From NCBI GenBank assembly GCA_016110215.1, contig JADWQD010000005.1, positions 248,001 through 312,000 of the forward strand: a stretch of 64,000 nucleotides of DNA, written 5' to 3'. Of this stretch, positions 45,401-57,428 are shown one piece after another. Origin of the DNA: Capronia americana. Lineage: Eukaryota; Ascomycota; Eurotiomycetes; Chaetothyriales; Herpotrichiellaceae. Position numbers and translations under genes: made by a program. Every line of letters starts with the position of its first letter. Positions within the stretch are counted from its first letter, which is position 1. The notes beneath the pieces are model-generated. The model worked only from the letters and a program-made list of their open reading frames with translations, was not told where the DNA came from and ran no database searches.

Positions 45401-47817
45401 TGGCTCTTCCGGAGCGCTTCGCCAATCTTTTTGTTGAAGCGACACGTACTACTGTACTCCTGCGCCCAATAAGTCTGGAGTAAAGACAAGAACTCTTTTG
45501 AATCTCGGCGTTGGACAACATCGAATACCCAGTGCAACTTTCGTCGATTTAGGAGACCTTCGAGAGGTGGATACCACCGTACGCCCGCCACTTCAGTCAG
45601 CCACTGTTCCCAGGTCTTGCCGCCCCGTGATCTGGTTGCGACCATGGAAGATTGGTAAATCGGGTTCAAAAAGCGCTCGCCGTATTGTGGATTTTCATCT
45701 AGGCGCATCAGACACTCTGCATGATATTGCTGCCGTGAACGCATAAACAACTCTTTCGTAGGCGCATAGACGGTGCCACATGTTGAGGCCTGGAGCCTGT
45801 CCTGGAGCATTAGAGATGGCTGATAAGAAAACCAAAATAGGAGCTCCAATGACTTCAATAGATCGTTGGGCAATTTCCTCCCTGGCTTCACCAGTGCGTC
45901 GGCGACAGCAGCGCAGATGTTGGCAGAAGACGCATGTCGGACTCCTAGCGTTAGATACACCTCATGTCGTCCGGCTGCTGCTGCCGCTTCCGGGTGAAGG
46001 ACCACGATATCAACATTGGTGGGCATCTCGATCCGTACGCAATCCGGGCCAGTGCCCTCGTTCACTGCATAGGGAAAGAAGATATGCGGTCCAGGTCTGT
46101 GCCACTCCAGTTCGTTGTTCACCCGGACAGGCATGATTGCCATGTCGTGGATTCTCCTCGTAGAGACTCCATCGGCGAGGCTTAGACCTTTCTTGATGAA
46201 TGTCATGAAGGTGTCGTGCCAGCTATCGTGCAGGGCTCGAGTACGCAAACGTGAGTCATCGCTCTGAAGGTCATCGACAATAAGGTCCAAAGCCTCATCA
46301 ATGTTCAACTCCGAAGCGCCAAGCACTATCAAGGCCTGATGATCAGAGGATTCATAGTTTTCTGACAAGAAATCCCAGAGTTGTCTAGAGTCCGACATTA
46401 GCGGTTGAGACAGATGGGTGAATTCGCCAGTCAGAATACGCAGTCGCCTCGGCCTGTGTAAAGAATCGCGTCGCGAAAAGAAAATCTTCTGCTCCGACAA
46501 CACCCGCTGCATTGAACCCTGCAGTGGCTGCCAGAAGCCGATCATAGGTTGAAGTGGTATGTAGGCGAGCCATCGATAAGACAGCTTACTGCCTTCAAGG
46601 ACCAGTCTCTTCGCGAGCGTGTTGAATACGGACGCAATCCCGTCCCTCAACTTTCTGTTCCAGGCGTTGTCCACAACAGATTGCCTGCTACCAGTCAAGA
46701 TAAAATCTGCATTTATCAGGAACGGAAGATGCGGTATTTGCGCGATAGGGAGAAATGCGAAGACAAATTGCCCGGCTGCGCTGAGGAGTGGGGAGCCATC
46801 GTTGGAGGTCGTGATCGGCAAACCAATTGTCAGAGTCGAGGTTGCCTGAGTGCGTTCGACCTGTCGAGGCATGGGTGACACTTGCCCGCTGAGGATTCGG
46901 TAAACGTACTCTGTGACGTTTGCGTCTTCTCGAGAAAGTATCGTCAGAATATTCCCGTCCGCACTGACAGACTTTTCGAAAGAGACGGTCCGGTCTGCAG
47001 CTCCAGCAATCTGGAAACGCATGGAAAGCTTCTTGAGTTTGCGCAAAGCAAAGACAACGCTTGGGTGCAGAGATCTCATCTGGGCGCAAAGAGTCTCCAG
47101 TCCGTCCGGTTCGGAGAATGAAAGTCGAAGGCGGAATCGGGTACGGACATTTTCCGGCAGCTGCTCGCCAGGCTCCCAGACGGGGGAGATCATTCCAATT
47201 CCATCATCCTGCCGATGATGCTCGAAGCGGAAGGACCATAACCCTGAGTTGATGTGCACTTGGTCTGCAATGCCAAAGATAGATTTGAAACCAAAGCCCT
47301 TCTCGCCGGTAGAGTCCTGATCAAACCTCTTGGAGCTTTGACCTGTGCTGCATATTGACACGACATCTAACAAGGAGAAGCCATCTTCGTTGAGGTCGAC
47401 AATCAGTTCTGTCTGCGAAACGGTAAACGTGATAGTAGGAGTGTCACCACATCGCAGGTAGTGGGCGTCGTCTGCATTCTGAATGAGCTCATAGAAGAAC
47501 CGGAAAGGGTTGTCGTAGAGTTGATTGGAGATTCTGAAAGTGTCAATGAGAATGAAGTATTCTGGTTGAGAGATCTACCTACGTCTTGGTGAATTGAGCA
47601 AGGATCTTGCGTGACTTGCTTGCCACCATGGTCATCTTCTTTCGGAAAATTTCCGAGCCAGCTCGTCGTAGCTGATCATCGTCTTCACGGTCAAGATATA
47701 TCCATGCCCGGCTCTGATGCAACTTAGGATATTCTTGACATCTTGTTCGTTAGTTGGCTCGGTCAATGGACGGCCGTACAACTGCTCATAGAATTCTGCA
47801 AGCTCCGGGTCAAGCAT
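42427..47817 (-). CDS. Sacsin-like GHKL ATPase fused to C-terminal NOV (DUF3883) domain
   Basis: Eight exons: 47817-47689, 47638-47583, 47533-45073, 45026-44704, 44657-44040, 43965-43164, 43106-42705, 42609-42427. They splice to one frame of 1657 codons. The N-terminal GHKL/sacsin ATP site shows ELIQNADD (N box, residues 77-84), DLNEDGF (about 108-114) and STGEKGFGFKSIF (from 136). The C-terminal NOV domain begins at KFRMGAAGELFVYEVFQ and has LFEVKAT (E1576, K1578), resembling the E-x-K of PD-(D/E)XK folds. The middle has no named domain. Two borders are less sure: the 50-nt first intron (47639-47688), otherwise MTMVASKSRK at 47635 may be the start; and the 74-nt intron 43966-44039. Related domains occur in plant NO VEIN and prokaryotic defence proteins; here the function is unknown. 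Confidence 0.85.
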
Positions 47818-48948
47818 AATGGCGGCGAGGTGGGCGGTCTCGGTACCAATGTTGGAAACGGGAGGATGGCGATATGCCGAGTAGCCTGTACAAATCGAGC
47901 TTCGAGGAGACAAGGTGACAGATTAGGGTGACTTCCCGCGTATAAAGTCGCCACACGGTGGGAAAATGACTGCGAACTTGTGTCGAGGTAGACGGCAAGG
48001 CATTGTCCAAGTGGTATAAGAGCGAAAGCCCCGGCACGTCTTGTCCGTGGCATGTACGGAGCCCGCGAAACAGGCCTGGTCAGGGTGGCCAAACGCGAGG
48101 CCAGTAATTGCCCACTGGATTACTCCCGTGGGCTTTCGAAGTCGACCTTGGGCATGTGTAGCCTCGTTCTTTTGTGCTGCAACCCTTTTGAGCGGATAGC
48201 TATGCGATCGTGAAGTATCAGATCTCCTGATGTAGGTCGCCCACAGTGTGCATGACGATGGCAGCTCGATGTCTAGCTGGCAATATCGGCAACTAGAGTA
48301 AACACCCATCTCAACCCCGTCCCAGTTGTCGCGAGGGCATCAGCCGTTTGCGTGGACTTGGGTCGGCCATGGGCCATTGGGGGCTGTTTCACCAAAGCGC
48401 CCACCCCCGCCAAAGTTTGCATTATGTAGTTGTTTGAGAACACATTCATCACATCTCCTTGACGCCGGGCCACGAAGCTTGCAACTGTTCATAGGTGATT
48501 CTGGTAGAGGTCGGGTGGCCACCCCTACCTTACTGTCTGTCACCATCGGCACGAACGCCTGTGATTCGCTTTGCGGTCTCTCGTCTTATTGTCTTGGGGG
48601 CCTTTCTGCGCTAGCCTTGTCAGAAGGGACAGGGTTTTATTCAAAAGCCGCATCGGGCAGTCGACGCCTTTGGGTAAGTAGACTCGGTAGGCTACTGAGT
48701 CCCTCTGGTCCATTTACTTCCTCGCCTGCAAAAGATGAATACTAACAGGTCGTGTACGGCAACTACGCCGAGGGCGCTAGAGTTCCAACTGATTAGGGTG
48801 CTGGGTGCTAATACGGAACAACGATAGTCCGTGGTATGGGGCTTATCCGGACTAATTGCCTGGATGACACCAACCCATGGCTGCCTCAAGATTCGCCGTC
48901 GAGTATACAAATACTGGCATTATGAAGCTTGGAAGGGTCCGGTCTTTG
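47818..48948. other. Stretch between the GHKL-NOV gene and the retrotransposon
   Basis: About 1.1 kb, with normal base composition up to the insertion point. No supported gene. It holds the promoter of the GHKL-NOV gene, which the retrotransposon may influence. Confidence 0.55.
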
Positions 48949-48953
48949 ACTGG
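48949..48953. repeat. Target-site duplication, left copy (ACTGG)
   Basis: ACTGG directly precedes the left LTR. The same five bases directly follow the right LTR at 54792-54796. Confidence 0.85.
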
Positions 48954-49275
48954 TGTTGAGCTTTTGCGCTATTTGCAGTCATATATGCATATGCCATTGT
49001 GCCGCCGTCTCTCTGCTTATTTACAGAGGTCTTTGCGCCTTCTTATATATATCTGAAAGACGCCTGTGCCTCTCTGCTTCAATACCGCCGCCAAGGCACT
49101 TCTGAGGCACTCTGAGGCACTCTGAGGCACTCTTGAGACACGCCGTTGTCTTAAGAGGGCTTATCTGCCACTAGGCCTTCTCTCTATTGCCTTCTTTGCT
49201 ACCCGAGGCTGTATAAGGCTGACTTTTGAGTATAATGGCGCCGATGAGGTGCCTCGGAGTATACTCGGTTTAATA
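48954..49275 (-). repeat. Left LTR (3' LTR of the minus-strand element), 322 bp
   Basis: Starts TGTTGAG and ends TTTAATA, the RIP-altered form of TTCAACA in the other copy. It contains three tandem GAGGCACTCT units at about 49103-49132. Its outer part (left) is unmutated relative to the right LTR. Its inner end carries G-to-A/C-to-T differences. Confidence 0.93.
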
Positions 49276-49286
49276 CACCCTCCCAG
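49276..49286 (-). other. Polypurine tract of the retrotransposon
   Basis: On the minus strand, CTGGGAGGGTG abuts the inner border of the left LTR, the expected place for the plus-strand primer of a minus-oriented element. Confidence 0.6.
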
Positions 49287-52200
49287 GGCGTGATTACTGT
49301 TTAATCTCGGCCTGAATATTAACTAGGTTTAGCTGCCGTATAAAGCGCTTAAATGCCTGTCTTGGGAGAGGTTTTATAAGGCCGTCTGCCTTTATGGCAC
49401 TGGTGGAGACCTATTTGACGTCGATGGTGCCTTCTTAAACCTCTTGACGTAACTAGTGCTGGTATATATTGATATGGCGTAGGCGGGTTATAAGGAGAGG
49501 TTCCTCGGCCTTTAGAAGGCGTATTGTCTGCCTGTTGTCTGACTGTATTATAAGGCCGCCGTTGAAGCTGAAGTTGATATGGTCGAAGAACCTTTGCTAG
49601 TACAGCAGTTCCTTTGCGGATCGAGATAACGCCAGTAACTCTGCCTCTATAGTCGACGTTATAATAGTTACCTGCTTTGAGGCCTTCTAGTTAATCGGGC
49701 CGTTATATAAGCTGAAGAGGTACTTATTAGAGCTTTTCCTATCTATATTATTAGTAAACGCGGCGTCTAAATAATACTTAAATAGAAAGGAGGGTAGCCA
49801 GGTAAATAGCCGTATTTTAACCTCTAAAGGCTTAAGTATACCTCCGTATTTAATTATAAGATATTTTAAATAGCTAAGATAGGCTAACACCCTATTAGCG
49901 AGATGTATATACTCTAGCGAGGGGTTCTATAGATACTGAGAGAGGATTAAGACTACCTTTATAATATCTAGTCTAGTAATAATAGCTGTAAAATTAATTA
50001 AGCTAATATATAACTAGAACCTGTACCTATCTAAGGTAGATACTTCACCTTTATACCGATCTAGTATATCTACTAGTAGAGGTATTTATATAAGGTGCTT
50101 AATATTAAAACGGGTAATTATTTTATTGATATAAGAGTCCTAGTATAACTAGAGGAGGCGTCTAGGTCTATTATAAATAATATATATACCGAGGAACTAG
50201 TTAGCCTCTATTATCTCTCTCAGCTTAAGGTCTCTTTATAGCTTCTTAACCAGCTCTTATACCTTTAAGGCGTCTTCCTTTAAGAAGAGGAGGATAATAT
50301 CGTTAATATAGAAGAAGAAGATGACCTAGCTATTCACTAGTATATAGTTTACGCCGGGGACTCTCTTAAGGCCTAGTTTAGTGACGATATTCACTAAATA
50401 GTTATACTAGAGGTATAGTGACTGTTTAAGGCCGTATAGGGCCTTTAGAAGCTGGAGGATTCTGTTATTTTATTGAAACCCTAGTAGCTACTTAATTATG
50501 ACGTCTTTATTGATGTTACTATTAAGGAAGGTATTAATAGCGTTAAGCTGCTTAATTTCGAGGTTAAACGCTGCTAAGAGCGCTATTAGCGCTCTAAAAT
50601 ATTAAATTACGAGTATTGTAGTATAGTTATCCTTTTAAGAGGTCTAAAGATCTCCTTAAATGTAAATTCACGCCTTAAACTTATTTAAATAACTGTTTAT
50701 ATTGAACTTATACTTAAACACCTAGAGAAGTGGTAATGGCTTATACTAGGGTTATCTAGGAACCTCTCGAAACATCCCTCTCGCCTTTAATACCTTAAAC
50801 TCTATATAGGCTGCTATAATAAAGTATTTACTAAACGGATACTTGCTAAGGTCTCTCCAGCCTCTTAGTTCTGGGGGTAACGTGTCCCTATAAATCTTTA
50901 GCTTGTTTAGATCTTAAGATACTACTATAGGCGCTAATACTTTATTTATCGCCCGAGAACCTTCTATAAGGGCTGTAGAGAAGCTATAATAGTATTCTAA
51001 AGGTTCTTCAGTATCTAGAATAAACTACGTTAGCCGTCTCTTCTTTCTTTCACGTTTTAAACCTTTAGGGAGGATATTATCGTCGCTTAGTGCCGCAGAA
51101 ATTTTATACGCACGGGGTGCTAAGTTTAGTCTCTACTCCGTTAGTCTTACCTCTATAGCCTATATTAGTTTATATATATCTTCCACCCTCCTAGATAAGG
51201 ATGAAGAGGGTGTATAAAAGGTATTATCTATTATAGTAGGCGTATATATAGTATCTAGAGTATTTATATCTAGTTAAGAAGTTCTTAAAGATAGAGAAGA
51301 CCCCTGATATCTAGTAATTTCTAACGTCGCGTCGGAGGAGTTACCTATTCTGGTAATCGACGTTATCTCGGGTGAGTTGCCTCTTCTTAATTATACCCTT
51401 TAGCCTTATCCTAGTATAGTGTTTATAAGTTCATCTTTATTATCTTTATTGTCTTCTTCTTATAATTATATACCTTTAGAGACGCCGCTGAGGCCGTCGA
51501 GATTAATAATATCGGCGTCTAATTTAAAGCTGTCGAGTTATAAGAGATGCGGTATATCTTGCGAGTTAAACTTCTAGCCCTTATTAAAATATACGTTATG
51601 TGTCCGGATAATTTTATATCCGTTCTAAGGGTTCTAAATACACTAGATGTTGGTCGAGTTATACCCGACTAAATAACTAATCGACGCCCTTATATTTAGC
51701 TTCTTCTTCTTCGGTATATTATATAGCAGCTAGTACACCTTCGAACCGATAATATAAAGGTGTCTGAGGCTCGGTTTATTGCCTGTAACAGCCTTAAAAG
51801 GCGTCCTCTAGTTAAGTTTATATGTCGGGGTCCTGTTTATTAAATATATAGCTGTTCTAATAATCTTAGGCTAAAGGTTATAAGGTAATTGTAAGGCTTG
51901 TCTAAGAGCATGAGCCTTTATAGTAAGTGTTTTACTATACCTCTCTATATACCCGTTTTATACTAGGGTGTATAGGGTACTCGGTTCGATTATAATACCT
52001 TATTCTTAAAGGTATTCCTTTACCTCTTCTCCCACGGCCGTCTCGTTATTAATACGGATAATCCTTATACGCTAGTGGTATTATAGCTTAATATAGGCCA
52101 GTAAGAGTCGGAATACTTAAGCTATACCCTTACATCTCGGTTCATAGAAGAGGATACTAAAGTTTATTAAACAGCACTAGAAATGAATAATATATTTATC

Positions 52201-54453
52201 TCCGTTATACCCCTCTTCTACCTAAAGAAGGTCATAAGATACCCGATAAAAGGTATACTCCTCTTACGTCTCTCGTTTATTCGATCGAGATATTTACTAG
52301 GTGGCCTTTAAGAGCTGGCAGGCCTTATAGACAGTCTTATTAATTATAAATATTAAGACGTCTTTAGCTGCTTGAGATAAATAAGAGAGAGGGCCTATAC
52401 CGGGGTGCCCTAGTCGGGCGTGCTATAGTATTGAGAGGTTTATATCTGTGTTACTATATTTAGTTATAAATACTGACTTATTATATTATTAGTATTCGCT
52501 TATTATTATTACACTAAATAACGCTGCGAGGCCTTTATATTTATCTTTATCTCGGCCTTACTAGTCTAGTATACCAGCCTTCTATAGTTTGTTAGAGGAT
52601 AATACCTAGTGTCCTCTTAGACGTCTTACTATTATAATTAGTCGTCCGTACCTGGTTAAACAGCTATCTTAAGTACTCTAATAGACGCCCTATTCTATTA
52701 AGAGAGAGAGAGAGATAATATTCATTATAAAGCCGGGGATATATATAATATTTAGTAACGTCATTATCTTTATACCGTCTAGTGTTATAACTTTTATAGT
52801 TACTATACTAGCTGCTTTAACCCGGTATATCGTCGCCCCCGCCACTACTTAGCCTCTTTAGCGCTATTCTAGATGCTTAAACACCTGCTAATTATTCATT
52901 ATATAAACGTCCGACCCTAAGTTAAGAATTTATTAGTCCTTAAGAGCCTTAATACTTAATACTAAGTGCGCTATAGTATTCATAAAGTTTAGAGGGTCGT
53001 CTTTAACCTCTCCGACGTCTTTCGTAATAGTTACCTCTTTAGGCTTACCCTTCTTCAGCCTCCGCTAGGCAGGCCCTTTCGGTGCGCCGCCGCGGTTCGT
53101 ATTACTGCGCCTATATATATCTATATATTTACTTATAGTGCCCTTATTACTCGAGGTCTTTCGGCTATTTATAATGTTCCTCTTAATAAGCTGCTTTAGA
53201 CTCTTATCCTTAAGGGCCTCTTAAACTACCTATTTAATCACCTTATCTAGGACCTAACCCGGGTCTCACACGTCTTTATTAAGGTATAGATAGTCCCTCC
53301 ACTAGTGGTACTCGCGGTATATATACTTATAGTAGTAGGGGTTCTTCCCTTAAAGAGTCGCAGCTATAATATCGTCGACCTCTTCAGTTGTAAATACTCG
53401 ACTAATAGCCTTCTTACCTCAATTATATTGTCGTCTATTCTAGAATAATTTTATAAGGTCTATAAGAGAGGGTTTTTTACCTTCTTAGATATTGAGGACT
53501 TAGTTTATCTTCGCTATTATCTAGCCTTCCTCCTAGGTGCTTACTGCCTTAATAAAGTTAACTAGAGCCCTATCCTTATTGATATAGGGTAAGTGATGCC
53601 TTACGGCGTTAGTAGCGATCTTTATAAACTTTATTAGCTAGCTGTTAACGTTCCGGCGCCTGAGGTTCTTCTTAAGGTCCTTATATTTAGCTATAATTAT
53701 TATATTATATGCTCGGTCGTCTAGCGTAATATACTTCTTTAGAGTGACTATTTAGTTATATAAGGTGTCTATACCCTCTTCTTTAAAGAAGACCTAGTAA
53801 TCTAGGTTTATCGTTGCCTTTATAGTATTACTAACGCTACTAATTACGACTATAACCCTCTAGTATATCTTTATCTTAGCGTTATAGTTACTCTTAAGGG
53901 CAGTCTAGACGCTGGCTTACTCTGCCGTTAGTTAGGCTGCTAGAGTTGGGTATACTAGCTCTTCTAGTAGTGCCTTTAGGGTCTTAGTGTCCGGATCGAT
54001 ATAGTCCTAGACTATTATATTCTTAGTTATATCTTTAATATAAGAGAGCTAGGGGTACTATATCTCTAGCCTATTAAGGAAGGGGGTCTTAGTGCTAGTA
54101 TTAGCTATTTTAGGTATATATTATAAATTACCTGATGCGGTAAGTTCTCCGAGCGACGATATGTTCTATAAATAAAAATACGGTTTATATTACTATTCTC
54201 TCTTCTCTTCTTTCCTTATATAGAGAGATGATAAGCTCGACTTACGGGGTGCGTTTTACGCCCTGGTTGCCGCCACGCGGTGGCGTGCTGTCGAGGTGAG
54301 GGCGCCGGCGGACGTCGTCGGCGACCGAATAGTAGTGTATTGGTTGCGGTAGGTGCAACGGCGACGAGGTCTGGCGGACGCGGTCGCTGTTTGAGTAACG
54401 GTATAGTATTACGGGGTCTGTAACGTGGTGTTGGAGCCGGCGCGATGGAGGTT

Positions 54454-54469
54454 ACACCGGGCTTATAAC
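54454..54469 (-). other. Primer-binding site matching the initiator tRNA-Met anticodon arm
   Basis: Directly inside the right LTR the minus strand reads GTTATAAGCCCGGTGT. Its plus-strand complement ACACCGGGCTTATAAC equals the anticodon stem-loop of initiator tRNA-Met (GGGCTCATAAC core) with one C-to-T change. This is the half-tRNA type of primer known from copia-like elements, not a tRNA 3' end. Confidence 0.7.
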
Positions 54470-54791
54470 TGTTGAGCTTTTACGCTATTTATAGTTATAT
54501 ATATATATGCTATTATACCGCCGTCTCTCTACTTATTTACAGAGGTCTTTACGCCTTCTTATATATATCTAAAAGACGCCTGTACCTCTCTGCTTTAATA
54601 CCGCCGCCAAGGCACTTCTAAGGCACTCTGAGGCACTCTGAGGCACTCTTGAGACACGCCGTTGTCTTAAGAGGGCTTATCTGCCACTAGGCCTTCTCTC
54701 TGTTGCCTTCTTTGCCACCCGAGGCTGTGTAAGGCTGACTTTTGAGTATAATGGCGCCGACGAGGTGCCTCGGAGTATACTCGGTTCAACA
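54470..54791 (-). repeat. Right LTR (5' LTR of the minus-strand element), 322 bp
   Basis: Same length as the left LTR. Starts TGTTGAG and ends TTCAACA, perfect short inverted ends. Its inner (left) half shows many G-to-A/C-to-T changes relative to the left LTR (for example GCGCT to ACGCT and TTCAATA to TTTAATA), while its outer end is unmutated. Confidence 0.93.
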
Positions 54792-54796
54792 ACTGG
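54792..54796. repeat. Target-site duplication, right copy (ACTGG)
   Basis: Matches the five bases before the left LTR. The following 258 bp up to the next gene show no RIP and no gene. Confidence 0.85.
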
Positions 54797-55054
54797 TACC
54801 TGGTATTAGGTACTCGTGATCGATCAGGCTACAAACAAGCACCTTTCCAGCTGTTCGGCTAAGCTCGACGCAGTACTACCACTAGTACTCCATTTGATGT
54901 CCTAACGCCATCTTACGTCTTGTTGGGTATCAAATTCGTGAGAAAATTGCCTCTTGCGTCAGGACGCCAGTAATGCCGGCAGTAAAGCCGCGACCGTGTC
55001 CCTTTTCGCGATGCGTTGGGTCGAGCTCTTCAGCATGGTTCGTGACGTGCCCGC

Positions 55055-56712
55055 TCACAATAGCCTTGAGGCAGTCGAACGGAGGACAGCAGCCTGCCAA
55101 CCCTTGAGTTTCTCATCTGCGTCCGATGCTTCCGACAGGGTGGCCCAGTCGATGGTGCTTCCGGGGATCGAGATACTGCGCACAGTGCTTGCGGCATCTT
55201 GGTCAGGAGACATGGCTTTCGGCGACGCGGCTGCGGAGGTATCGGGTGTCAGGTAACCTTGAGCGGGATTTGCGGGCAGTGGGAGATATCGATTGCTCGT
55301 TGTGGAGCTGTCCTGCAAGCCGTGAATTTCGTGGTGTGGTTGCCGTGTCGAAAGCCACGTATCCTCGATCTCCTCTAACATACCTTCATTGAAGATGTCA
55401 TCGTAAAGTCCACCAGCGTTATCAATTAACCAAGACATCAGTTGGTGCTTTACTTTTGCAAAGGCGCCTGAAGAAGCGAACATGAGCAGCTCCACCAATT
55501 CCACAGTTTGCCAGAGATCAATGGTACACAGCCGTCGACCTGGTGTAGATTGCATCCGATCGATGCACATATACGTGGTGTAGATCATCCCCAGCGGCGT
55601 TATCTGTCTTCCATCACGGGAGTTCTCATCGAAGCAATGCGCGATCATCTGCAGAAATTCGGCCGAACTGTTGTCATACTGATGGAATGTCCACGACGCC
55701 AGGGTCAGAGTGAAAAGAAGGCCCACACATAGCCTGCTTCCAGTCGTGCTATTCTCGTATATAATTCTGTTCAGATGCTGCCGTAGAATCGATTTGGTCG
55801 CTGAACAAGCAGTAAATATGCCTCTGCAGCCGTGCTTCCATTTCTGAAGAGACCGAAAAAGCGACTGAAAGGTGAGACCAGCTCCCGTTATTTCTCCGAC
55901 AGACCTAAAGTATTGTGGCGCTCCGACCTGAACGCATACAGGTATACATAGCGTGCCCATCGGGTAGGACATTACGGTAAGACCCTTCTGAATGCGCAAT
56001 TGCCGGACAATCAGACAGGCCTGGAGATGCTTCTGCGCCGTTCCGCGGTCGCCGATCCGGTTTTCGAGCAGCGCCGAGAATGCGAGCCCGTACATTGCGT
56101 CCTCAGAAATGGCAGATTGTCGGTGGTCGATGTTGGAGTTCATGATGTTGTACGTCTGCTGTCGCCGGCGGAGCAGCAATGTGTCGTGATCGAGATCGAG
56201 ATTCCGCAGCGCTGCGTGACGATGTCGCATGTAAAGGACCGCCCAGCTGAGTAGGATCTGATTTGTGGACAAGACGCCCAGAGTGACATCCCGGACGGGA
56301 CAGAATCGCGAGACGGCACTCGTGCCATAGAACTCTCGAGGCACCGAAACCAGATCTTAGAGGGTTGCGCATCTGTTAGCTAGAGCGGGAGACTCTTGAA
56401 GGAATTAAGCGACTTACAGCCGTGCAGGAGGTCACGATCCTCTGCAGTAAGATCCATGGACAACGTGACGAACGGATCCAGCAGGCCTGAAGTGAGTCGC
56501 TTGTTGAAACACTGGACCCCCTTGTATGGCACTGGTACCGTTGGGTCCTCCCTTGGCTGCTTTTGCTCTTCCTTTTTCGACTTTCTCCCCCTATTGACCT
56601 TTTTCGCAGCATGGCTCAAAGCTCTAGATCTTTCAAGTTCCCATGTCTTTCGGTCGGAATCTTTGCGCAAGCTGTGGTTCACTGAGAGGAAACAAAAATG
56701 CTTGGGGCCCAT
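55055..56712 (-). CDS. Fungal-specific transcription-factor-like protein without zinc cluster
   Basis: Two exons: 56712-56418 and 56355-55055, with a 62-nt intron (GTAAGT, branch GCTAAC, acceptor AAG) that joins LLHGY to LVSVPREFYG. Length is 531 aa. The N-terminal FCFLSVNHSLRKDSDRK and a following basic region resemble the short conserved start of a large fungal group. That group has a C-terminal fungal transcription-factor-like helical domain but no Zn2Cys6 finger. The helical domain includes SEDAMYGLAFSALLENRIGD and HLQACLIVRQLRIQKG. The tail is Ser/Pro-rich. These proteins are generally assigned as putative regulators; direct DNA binding is unproven. The gene starts on the far side of the retrotransposon from the NOV gene. 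Confidence 0.82.
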
Positions 56713-57428
56713 GTTTCATACTGGTTATTCGAAGACAAAGGTGGCGTTGGACTGTGCGACAGGAGAGCGGAGCAGGTACATGGATTTCGGGTTCTTTAAC
56801 ACAGAATAGACGAATCGATGGCGAACTCGGCGAACCCCTAGTACTCTGCCCGTACTCGGTAGAGTGCGCTGATATAAGACTGCGGGGTTCGCCTGAGCTT
56901 GAGCGAGAGCCTTTGCTTAAGATGGGATGGTCTTTGGGGTATCGGGGCAACACCTGCCATCTCAGGCAGCAGTCGGTACTGTACTACCCTGAGCGGAGGT
57001 CTACCGGCTTGGAGACCACGGCTAATGAGCGAGCGTGCCAGTTACTCAGTGTTGATTGGACGAGATCGACATTGCTGTTCTTAGACTTTGGTCATGACAA
57101 TTGACCAACGAGTGTGGTAGTAGGAGGCTGTTTCCAATGAGCGATTGGAAGATTTTACCCTTAACTTCGCTCCTGGCAGATCAATTCCCAAGCTACGAGA
57201 CTTCCTCGAGCATCCTTCTATCTTACAGCTAGACACTAATCCACTTCTATATAATGCACTCATGTCTCATTCTCAACTGACTGACAGTCCTTGTACATGG
57301 CTGTTGAAACTGATCATGGATGTGGCCGTGTTCAAGCAGGTTCATGCAACCGTCCCAACAACACCAACGATAACAACGACAATGTCGGGTTGATCGGCCG
57401 GAAAAGAGCAGGACAGAAAGTCAATCTC
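56713..57428. other. Intergenic stretch
   Basis: Promoter side of the transcription-factor-like gene and 3' flank of the duplicated-module gene. No supported coding region. Confidence 0.55.

Larger units (their letters stand above)
48954..54791 (-). mobile_element. Copia-type LTR retrotransposon inactivated by RIP
   Basis: A 5838-bp element bounded by 322-bp LTRs and a 5-bp duplication. Reading the minus strand, remnants appear in copia order from right to left. They are a gag region (about 53.0-54.2 kb), a protease remnant ILNLGSDVYIMNN (52891-52930, original DSG altered to NLG), and reverse transcriptase LEIKQLNAINTFLNSN (about 50515-50575). The YVDD box is altered to YIND (50296-50310). 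Every frame is full of stops. The interior is strongly AT-rich with TpA in excess and few CpA/TpG, while CpG is largely kept: the RIP pattern. No intact protein is encoded. A GC-richer pocket (54240-54460) next to the primer-binding site is less damaged. Confidence 0.93.

Noticed and set aside
49687..49890. Small minus-strand frame inside the retrotransposon as a host gene
   Set aside because: It is AT-rich pol remnant in a RIP-mutated element; its sequence fits degraded copia protein.
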